This document shows, one piece after another, positions 6,059 to 10,579 of a DNA stretch of 10,579 nt. The notes beneath the pieces were generated by a model, which did no database searches, was not told where the DNA came from, and saw nothing but the letters and a program-made list of their open reading frames with translations. Positions within the stretch are counted from its first letter, which is position 1. Each line of letters opens with the position of its first letter. The stretch spans positions 1-10,579 of the forward strand of contig JAUYPR010000007.1 of NCBI GenBank assembly GCA_030695785.1, written 5' to 3'. Origin of the DNA: a bacterium. GTDB taxonomy: Bacteria > Patescibacteriota > Microgenomatia > JAUYPR01. The position numbers and the translations under genes were made by a program.

Positions 6059-6406
6059 TTAGGACCGTTTCTCTTCTCTTTGCTGACAACGCATACATAA
6101 ACCCGCAGTCGGCATCAGCGCTAACCGCGCGGGTTCGATTGCGTCGTGGCACACTTCACACTTCCCATACGTCCCTTCTTTGACCCTCTTGGTGGCGTCC
6201 ATGACATCAGCGAGCATCATCTCCACTTCCCGGCGTAGGGCGATGTTGCGGTCGTGCGCCGCTGTCCGCGTGGCATCTTCCCCACTTTCATGCGCTTCTG
6301 TCATATCGCCCGACAAAGGATCCTCCGCAGAAAGCGTGGCGAGCTGCTTTTGGAGGCGCGTTTTTTCTTCGTCTAGCTTTTTTTGAATCGTTTGAATAGT
6401 TGCCAT
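6059..6406 (-). CDS. DksA/TraR-family C4 zinc-finger protein (115 aa)
   Basis: The N-terminal part, about residues 1-75, is charged and helical (coiled-coil hairpin type). The C-terminal part carries the C4 zinc finger CEVCHDAIEPARLALMPTAG then LCMRC, with ligands Cys83, Cys86, Cys104 and Cys107 (CxxC-x17-CxxC). The GTYGKCEVC lead-in and the IEPARL stretch are typical of the family. DksA/TraR proteins enter the secondary channel of RNA polymerase and alter initiation, in many species together with ppGpp; whether this short form does so is inference. The ATG at 6404-6406 is preferred because the family helix starts there, although it overlaps the lgt-like gene by 34 bp. A longer in-frame start at 6469 would overlap by 97 bp and add unrelated residues. 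An AAAGG lies directly against this ATG, too close to be an ideal ribosome binding site. Confidence 0.9.
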   Translation of the reverse strand: MATIQTIQKKLDEEKTRLQKQLATLSAEDPLSGDMTEAHESGEDATRTAAHDRNIALRREVEMMLADVMDATKRVKEGTYGKCEVCHDAIEPARLALMPTAGLCMRCQQREEKRS

Positions 6407-7305
6407 CCTTTGTTTTTTCGTTTCTTTTGCAGCTCTAAACCTCTGAAAAATACAATCACTGAGCGCCACGGCTGGACAAATAAAAGAGAGACAATCTCTG
6501 AAGGATGTGCCAGTGTCCCAAGCAATCCTTTGAGATCATCCCCAATATTACGTTCCTGCCGTTGATACCCGATACCCGCAGCCAGAAAAAAACCAGTCAG
6601 TCCAACAAGCTGGTACAGACGGGCACCAAACCAGTATACACTATCGTCGCGAACGAAATCAACAACGGCTGTCCGCAGGGAAAGGAACGAGAGGACAACA
6701 AAAAGAAAGAGCCCGGGCTTTAATACACTCTGCTTGGTTCCGTACCACGCAAAGCGGCCGCGGATGTGCGTGAGGAGAAAAAGGAGAACAAGTGTCACGA
6801 GAAAAAGATACACAGGGATTGGGTGCCGACGGCCAATCATGCCGGGAATCACGATACCCCACGGCATGTAGGTAATGCTCCCCACCATACATCCGGAAAG
6901 AAAACAACCAACTCCTCCAAATAGCTCTGCCGCGAGGTATGCAAGCGCAAATGCATCGGCCATGAGAAGCAAAGGCAACCGCGACCGCCGGCCGGCAATG
7001 AAAAACCCAAGAAGTCCTCCGAAGAGAACCCCGGGAAATGAGAAGCCTGGATAGCGGTAGAACTGCACCATGCGGGCCAGACTTCCCTCAAACTCATACG
7101 GATGCAAAAAGATATACACGAGCCGTGCCCCGAGAAACCCGACAAAGACCGTGGCAAGGAACACATCCAAGATACGTTCCCTATTCCAGTGTTCGTGCCG
7201 GGCGGCCCGGACAATCATGATGCTCGCAACCAAAAAGCCGAGACCTAAGAAGAACCCGAAAGAAGAGACGCTCACCGGCCCAATATCAAAGAGGATCGGA
7301 CGCAT
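6373..7305 (-). CDS. Divergent prolipoprotein diacylglyceryl transferase (Lgt) family membrane protein (310 aa)
   Basis: The Lgt-like layout is clear: an N-terminus with FDIGPVSVSSFGFFLGLGF, the segment GARLVYIFLHPYEF (59-72), the Gly-rich FSFPGVLFGGLLGFF (88-102), the signature region ELFGGVGCFLSGCMVG (127-142), HPIPVY (161-166), and a late segment with Arg211, DFVRDD (216-221) and the LYQLVGL helix. About seven membrane segments are visible. Lgt attaches diacylglycerol to the lipobox Cys of prolipoproteins. Judged by alignment by eye, however, the positions of E. coli Tyr26, His103, Arg143, Asn146 and Glu151 are here Phe16, Pro91, Gly131, Cys134 and Cys139; the Gly154 equivalent (Gly142) is kept. 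A basic tail of about 50 residues follows the core. It starts 4 bp after efp behind a GAGGG site (7314-7318). Membership in the family is well supported; canonical activity is uncertain. Confidence 0.85.
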   Translation of the reverse strand: MRPILFDIGPVSVSSFGFFLGLGFLVASIMIVRAARHEHWNRERILDVFLATVFVGFLGARLVYIFLHPYEFEGSLARMVQFYRYPGFSFPGVLFGGLLGFFIAGRRSRLPLLLMADAFALAYLAAELFGGVGCFLSGCMVGSITYMPWGIVIPGMIGRRHPIPVYLFLVTLVLLFLLTHIRGRFAWYGTKQSVLKPGLFLFVVLSFLSLRTAVVDFVRDDSVYWFGARLYQLVGLTGFFLAAGIGYQRQERNIGDDLKGLLGTLAHPSEIVSLLFVQPWRSVIVFFRGLELQKKRKNKGWQLFKRFKKS

Positions 7306-7309
7306 GAAA

Positions 7310-7906
7310 TTATCCCTCGACTCCGCTCGGGACCTTCGGCCCTTTGTCGCTCAACCTTCCTGCATACGTAAACGTGCGCGTATCAAGTTTGACGATGTCT
7401 CCTTCTTTCACAAAAAGTGGCACAGAAACATTCAGCCCGTTTTCTAATGTTGCGCTTTTCACCATATTCGACACCGAGTCCCCTTTGACTCCTGGATCTG
7501 CTGACGCCACGCGCAATGGCAACGTCGGTGGAAGCTCGATGCCGACCGCTTCTTCCTTCACCATCGCAACCGTCACATCCATCCCGTCACGGAACAACTT
7601 GACCGTCGCCCCCAATGTCGAACGTGGGATCTGAAATTGCTCGAACGTCGATGCATCCATGAACACTGCGTGTTTATCATCGGCATAGAGAAACTGCGCT
7701 TTCCGTTTCTCCAATGTTGCTTCCTGCACCCTCGCACCTGATATGAAAGACCGGTCGGTTTGACTTCCGGAGCGAACATCGCGGACTTTCACCTTAATCG
7801 TCGCACTCCCACGCCCCATTTTGATGTGCTCGTATTTCAAAACCTGCCACAAATGCCCATCTTCTTCAAACATCGCGCCATTGCGTAAATCGGTGACTGA
7901 GATCAT
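7310..7906 (-). CDS. efp: Translation elongation factor P (198 aa)
   Basis: EF-P binds between the P and E sites and relieves ribosome stalling at proline stretches. All three beta-barrel domains are present: the KOW-like domain I (about 1-63, MISVTDLRNGAMFEEDGHLW onward), OB domain II (about 64-127) and OB domain III (about 128-190, with the family segment ASADPGVKGDS at 134-144). The domain I loop that points at the P-site tRNA reads IKMGRGSAT, with Arg32 at the tip where E. coli has the modified Lys34, and Met30 where Pro is common. A short extra tail, GPKVPSGVEG, follows the core. The start overlaps the pepA stop as ATGA, and a GAGGAG site at 7915-7920 lies 8 nt upstream inside pepA, so translation is probably efficient and coupled. 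Confidence 0.95.
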   Translation of the reverse strand: MISVTDLRNGAMFEEDGHLWQVLKYEHIKMGRGSATIKVKVRDVRSGSQTDRSFISGARVQEATLEKRKAQFLYADDKHAVFMDASTFEQFQIPRSTLGATVKLFRDGMDVTVAMVKEEAVGIELPPTLPLRVASADPGVKGDSVSNMVKSATLENGLNVSVPLFVKEGDIVKLDTRTFTYAGRLSDKGPKVPSGVEG

Positions 7907-9357
7907 GCTGACATCTCCTCAGTCAGCTGAACCAACGTTCGCACCATCACCCCTGTTCCTCCCTTCCCCATCCACGGCTTTCCTTTTTCTTCAAAGCTCG
8001 GACCGGCAATGTCCAAGTGCACCCAAGGTTTTTTTGTCGCAGAGACCAGTTGAATGAATTTTGCAGCGGTGGTTGCGCCGCCGTATTTCTCACCGACGTT
8101 CTTATAATCTGCGATCGTTCCTTTGATCTCCTCGTCAAAGTCTTCATCCATGGGAAGCTGCCACACCCGCTCACCAGTTTTCTTTGAAGCCTGCATCAGT
8201 TTTTCGGCGAGCGGTGCATCGCCGGAAAAAAGACCGACAATCTCTGATCCAAGCGCCACCATGCATGCGCCGGTCAGCGTCGCGAGGTCAATAATATGTG
8301 TTGCGCCGAGCCGGTCAGCATATGTCACTCCGTCGGCAACAACCAACCGACCTTCTGCATCGGTATTCAGAATTTCGACCGTTTTTCCAGATAATGCCAT
8401 CACCACGTCGCCGGGTCGGATTGCTTTGCCTGACGGCGAGTTTTCTGCGGCCATCGCAATACCTATCACGCGAACAGGAGCCTTTTTTTGTGCAAGCGCA
8501 GCTATAATTCCCAGCACAGTTGCCGCACCAGCCATGTCACACTTCATTGTTTCCATGGCTTTGTCGGACTTAAGCGACAATCCGCCTGTATCAAACGTGA
8601 TCCCCTTGCCGACCAGACCAATCACGGGTTTGTCTTTCTTTGCCGAACCCTTGTACTCGACAACAATGACCTTCCCCTCCTCGTCGCTTCCCTGACTGAC
8701 TGCGGCAAACGCACCCATGCCCATTGCCTTTGCTTCCTTCTCCCCAATGATGCGCGTGGTGATACCAGAGAATCGCTCGAGCTCTTTGGCTCGATCGGCC
8801 AAGCGGGTGGGCGTCATGGTGTTGGCTGGCTCATCTACCAGTTTTCGGACAAATGAGACAGCGTCTGCGATGATGCGAGCATGATTCGTCCTGGATTCTG
8901 CATCCCGAGCATCCGTCACAATCGTGACGTCAGTGATGCGTTGTTCTTTCTTCTCAGTTTTGTAATGATGCTCGTATACTCCAAAAACAACCCCATCTAT
9001 CACGGCTTCGAGCATGCTTTCTCCTCCCACGTCTTTGAGGGAGACGGATACAGTGGACGGCTTGATCGGCGCTATCCCTCGGACAGCGGAGGCCACGACA
9101 TTGCGCGCCTTGGCAATATTAAATGTTTTTGCTTTCCCCAACCCAATGACCGCGAATGCTTTTTTGACTCGGCGGTCTGTGGATGGAATGAGTCGAAGAT
9201 CGTAGAGCTTACCGAATTTTTCCTGCAGCTGCCGTGTCGCGATAATGGCAGAGGCTGCGGCATCTGTCCCCTTTGGCGTCTTTTGGTCTTCAAACACGCC
9301 AACAATCTCCACATCAACCGAAGGCATTCGTTTTGTTGAAACAATGTGAATGTTCAT
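7903..9357 (-). CDS. pepA: Leucyl (cytosol) aminopeptidase, M17 family (484 aa)
   Basis: A two-metal (Zn/Mn) exopeptidase that removes N-terminal residues from peptides in the cytoplasm; family members work as hexamers. The catalytic C-terminal domain has all the expected residues: GKGITFDTGG (250-259) with Lys251 and Asp256, Lys263 of the SLK after it, Asp274 in KCDMAGA, and the M17 signature NTDAEGRL (331-338) with Asp333, Glu335 and Arg337. These match E. coli PepA Lys270, Asp275, Lys282, Asp293, Asp352, Glu354 and Arg356 with constant spacing. The N-terminal macro-like domain (about 1-160) is less conserved, as usual. The length is normal. It is the first gene of the leftward operon; an AGGAG (9368-9372) lies 10 nt before the ATG. 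Its stop overlaps the efp start by 4 bp. E. coli PepA also binds DNA in recombination and regulation, but nothing here tests that. Confidence 0.96.
   Translation of the reverse strand: MNIHIVSTKRMPSVDVEIVGVFEDQKTPKGTDAAASAIIATRQLQEKFGKLYDLRLIPSTDRRVKKAFAVIGLGKAKTFNIAKARNVVASAVRGIAPIKPSTVSVSLKDVGGESMLEAVIDGVVFGVYEHHYKTEKKEQRITDVTIVTDARDAESRTNHARIIADAVSFVRKLVDEPANTMTPTRLADRAKELERFSGITTRIIGEKEAKAMGMGAFAAVSQGSDEEGKVIVVEYKGSAKKDKPVIGLVGKGITFDTGGLSLKSDKAMETMKCDMAGAATVLGIIAALAQKKAPVRVIGIAMAAENSPSGKAIRPGDVVMALSGKTVEILNTDAEGRLVVADGVTYADRLGATHIIDLATLTGACMVALGSEIVGLFSGDAPLAEKLMQASKKTGERVWQLPMDEDFDEEIKGTIADYKNVGEKYGGATTAAKFIQLVSATKKPWVHLDIAGPSFEEKGKPWMGKGGTGVMVRTLVQLTEEMSA
7915..7920 (-). promoter_or_regulatory. 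Ribosome binding site of efp
   Basis: GAGGAG on the minus strand, 8 nt before the ATG at 7906 and inside the last codons of pepA. It fixes the efp start. Confidence 0.8.
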
Positions 9358-9367
9358 AGTTCAAGAA

Positions 9368-9372
9368 CTCCT
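9368..9372 (-). promoter_or_regulatory. Ribosome binding site of pepA
   Basis: AGGAG on the minus strand, 10 nt before the ATG at 9357; it supports that start. Confidence 0.65.
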
Positions 9373-9434
9373 GATACATATTAACACGATTGTTCCTCAT
9401 GTTCCACCTTGATCAAAAACTTTCAAGTCCAAAG

Positions 9435-9463
9435 TTGCAAAATACAGAAAAATTTGATATACT
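9435..9463 (+). promoter_or_regulatory. Candidate promoter of the 170-aa gene
   Basis: TTGCAA (9435-9440), a 17-bp spacer, and TATACT (9458-9463), a five-of-six match to the -10 consensus. Transcription would start near 9470, giving a leader of about 65 nt that contains the inverted repeats at 9491-9520 and the ribosome binding site. An alternative pair, TTGATA (9454-9459) and TACTTT (9477-9482), also has a 17-bp spacer. Confidence 0.5.
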
Positions 9464-9491
9464 AATATATACGTCATACTTTATTCATCAA
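9464..9491 (-). promoter_or_regulatory. Candidate promoter of the pepA operon
   Basis: On the minus strand TTGATG (9486-9491) and TATATT (9464-9469) are 16 bp apart. Transcription would begin near 9457, giving a leader of about 100 nt before pepA. The stretch is A/T rich, so chance matches are likely. A second possibility, TAATAT at 9378-9383, would start the RNA inside the pepA ribosome binding site and is less plausible. Confidence 0.35.
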
Positions 9492-9520
9492 TAATCAATT
9501 ATCGAAAAATTTTATAAAAT
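9491..9520. repeat. Two short A/T inverted repeats in the leader of the 170-aa gene
   Basis: ATAATCAATTAT (9491-9502, arms of 5 with a 2-nt centre) and the perfect 12-bp palindrome ATTTTATAAAAT (9509-9520), the second directly against the ribosome binding site. They could be operator half-sites or simply chance in A/T-rich DNA. Confidence 0.35.
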
Positions 9521-9526
9521 AGGAGG
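9521..9526 (+). promoter_or_regulatory. Strong ribosome binding site of the 170-aa gene
   Basis: A full AGGAGG located 8 nt before the ATG at 9535. It is the best Shine-Dalgarno sequence in the window, fixes the start, and argues that the gene is real and well translated. Confidence 0.85.
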
Positions 9527-9534
9527 AGAAAATT

Positions 9535-10047
9535 ATGCCAGAAACACTCATAGGTTCAGAAATACAAAAGATGCTCCCAGAAGCAATCAGAATAGTGGTG
9601 GCAGTTTACATTGGTGATCAACTATCAAATCTTTTAGAGACTCTTACGCCCGAACAAAGAGATCAATGTTGGAGAGAAACCGCTCGGAAACTTGAGCCGT
9701 TTTCTGAAAAAATTACTTGTTTAAGACAAGCGATAAAAGACGCTCACACTACCAAAGAGGCTTATCCGAAACCTGTAATTGTTTTGATGCAACGACATTT
9801 TCGCGGTGTTGAAGATATAGTGGTAAGAGAATTGCTGACCGATTTGCTTTTCGCAAGAACAGTAAGATCGCCAGGTTACATGGATTATGGAATGGAAGTG
9901 GTAGATGAGGCTGAGGCAATGGCTACTGAACTAGATTCCGGGGAAGGATTGCAAGGGAAAGCGATGAAATCGGTTGATCTGGATCAAGTAATTGAGTCAG
10001 TTTTGTCTGGTAATCTTAGACTTACGAGACAGACACAACTAGAATAG
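9535..10047 (+). CDS. Uncharacterised protein (170 aa), A/T-rich gene
   Basis: I do not recognise the family. The protein is predicted to be mostly helical and soluble: an amphipathic N-terminal part (LPEAIRIVVAVYIGDQLSNLLETL, residues 14-37, mildly hydrophobic), a Pro-Glu-Gln start of a second helix (TPEQRDQCW, 38-46), helices around 52-70 and 80-108, then a Gly/Tyr/Met-rich turn (SPGYMDYGMEV, 112-122), an acidic helix and a polar tail. There is no signal peptide and no clear membrane segment. Its two cysteines (Cys45 and Cys62) form no zinc motif. Codon choice favours A/T-ending and AGA/ATA codons, unlike the operon to its left, suggesting a different origin. It is transcribed alone, diverging from pepA, with a strong promoter candidate and a perfect ribosome binding site, so it is likely expressed. 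Confidence 0.75.
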   Translation: MPETLIGSEIQKMLPEAIRIVVAVYIGDQLSNLLETLTPEQRDQCWRETARKLEPFSEKITCLRQAIKDAHTTKEAYPKPVIVLMQRHFRGVEDIVVRELLTDLLFARTVRSPGYMDYGMEVVDEAEAMATELDSGEGLQGKAMKSVDLDQVIESVLSGNLRLTRQTQLE

Positions 10048-10214
10048 CAAAAAAAGAAGATAAATGTTCTTGGTGAAGCCGAGTAAAAAATCGGACGCGA
10101 AAAAATATTTCTGTCGTATAAAGCCGACGACTAAAATAGCTTTCTGTACGAATATATGACTTCGCTCGAACGTATTTTAGCAAAAATGTCTAACTCTGCC
10201 AATAACTATATCAC
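10048..10214. other. Convergent A/T-rich intergenic stretch without a recognised gene
   Basis: No coding potential on either strand that I can support. It contains one wider inverted repeat, CTAAAATA at 10131-10138 and TATTTTAG at 10173-10180 (8-bp arms, 34 nt apart), and small 4-bp hairpins around 10079-10094 and 10113-10128. None has the stem plus T-tract of a standard terminator. Confidence 0.5.
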
Positions 10215-10579
10215 TCATAGTATCTTGCCCTTAAATCCGGCTAATTTGAGAATCTTCTTTACAAACTCCTCTTTGCCTTTTGTATATGGTCCTCTTTCTC
10301 CTTTGTGCTCTTCCAACATCTGCTCCTTCAATTTTTGGTATTCTTGGCGATATTTTGGATTGTTGATTAAATAATCGCGAAAAAGAACGTGCTCATTCCA
10401 AAAATCTGAATTGAGCTCGGTTACTTTCAAATAATGCGTCCTATTTTCCTTCGAGCCTTTTACAAAAAGTACATGTCCTTGTTTCTGCCTAAAATCTCTG
10501 CGAAATTCATATCCGAGTTTGGATAGTGGTTCTTTTATCCAATCCCAATCATCTAAATTTTCTATCGCTACGATTAAAT
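10215..10579 (-). CDS. GrpB family protein (nucleotidyltransferase-like), 5' part outside window
   Basis: The reading frame stays open to the right edge, giving 121 codons plus the stop. It matches the C-terminal two thirds of GrpB-family proteins: the strand LIVAIENLDDW at the edge, then PLSKLGYEFRRDFRQKQGHVLFVKG, the THYLKV strand where the family has HHLHV, FWNEHVLFRDYLINNP (family FRDYLRxxP), the helix YRQEYQKLKEQM, and the terminal GPYTKGKEEFVKKILKLAG. GrpB proteins have a nucleotidyltransferase-like fold; their substrates are mostly unknown and some are fused to dephospho-CoA kinase. The N-terminal metal/nucleotide-binding part is not visible, so activity cannot be judged. Codon use is A/T rich like the neighbouring 170-aa gene, and the two converge. 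Confidence 0.85.
   Translation of the reverse strand, partial: LIVAIENLDDWDWIKEPLSKLGYEFRRDFRQKQGHVLFVKGSKENRTHYLKVTELNSDFWNEHVLFRDYLINNPKYRQEYQKLKEQMLEEHKGERGPYTKGKEEFVKKILKLAGFKGKIL

Larger units (their letters stand above)
1956..9357 (-). other. Probable nine-gene operon: pepA, efp, lgt-like, dksA/traR-like, receiver, rluD-like, CPA2 antiporter, CaCA exchanger, hicB-like
   Basis: All nine genes run leftward. Junctions are, in order: 4-bp overlap, 4-bp gap, 34-bp overlap, 4-bp gap, 4-bp overlap, 22-bp gap, 2-bp gap, 4-bp overlap. No gap is long enough for a full promoter plus terminator, so one transcript starting upstream of pepA is the simplest reading; promoters inside coding sequence remain possible. 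Confidence 0.7.

Noticed and set aside
6407..6469. Longer N-terminus for the DksA/TraR-like gene (start at 6469)
   Set aside because: The added residues are encoded by bases of the lgt-like gene and do not resemble the family helix; the start at 6406 fits better.
8123..8695. Plus-strand open frame of 190 codons
   Set aside because: Antisense to the catalytic domain of pepA, whose active-site residues are all intact on the minus strand.
9378..9406. TAATAT with TGGAAC as pepA promoter
   Set aside because: The -35 match is poor and the predicted start would fall inside the ribosome binding site.
10079..10094. Small hairpin CCGA/TCGG as terminator of the 170-aa gene
   Set aside because: Only a 4-bp stem with an A-rich loop and no T-tract after it.
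1..10579. CRISPR array, insertion sequence or attachment site
   Set aside because: No regularly spaced direct repeats, transposase-like frame or long terminal repeats were seen on either strand.

Overview
The window reads as a chromosomal fragment of a bacterium with very compact gene packing: neighbouring genes overlap by 4 bp or are separated by 2 to 22 bp, and several proteins are divergent versions of familiar families. The gene set (RNHCP protein, short DksA/TraR protein, single-domain response regulator, divergent Lgt, M17 aminopeptidase, EF-P) would fit a Patescibacteria/CPR-type organism. That placement is an inference from style and content; no rRNA or other phylogenetic marker is present.

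Left block (1-1148, minus strand): an RNHCP zinc protein, a GNAT acetyltransferase and the membrane-anchored start of a beta-lactamase-like protein whose 3' part lies outside the window. Diverging from it (1236-1817, plus strand) is a small PLD-like protein. Three genes here (1236, 1148, 838) have a -10-like hexamer exactly or nearly 6 nt before the ATG and no Shine-Dalgarno sequence, so their mRNAs may be leaderless. A hairpin at 1923-1941 lies between this gene and the convergent main operon.

Main block (9357 down to 1956, minus strand): nine tightly packed genes in the order pepA, efp, lgt-like, dksA/traR-like, receiver domain, rluD-like, CPA2 antiporter with RCK domain, CaCA exchanger, HicB-like. 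The spacing suggests one transcription unit. It combines peptide turnover, translation (EF-P, pseudouridine synthase), lipoprotein-type membrane enzymology, small regulators and two ion transporters. Several members have lost canonical residues: the Lgt-like protein lacks nearly all the usual catalytic positions, the CaCA alpha-2 repeat lacks its acidic residue, and EF-P carries Arg instead of Lys at the loop tip.

Right block (about 9400-10579): base composition becomes clearly A/T rich. It holds overlapping divergent promoter candidates, an unrecognised 170-aa gene with a strong ribosome binding site (plus strand), a short stretch without a gene, and the 3' part of a GrpB-family gene (minus strand) that runs off the right edge. 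This block looks like accessory or recently acquired DNA next to the conserved operon. I found no tRNA, rRNA, CRISPR array or insertion sequence.
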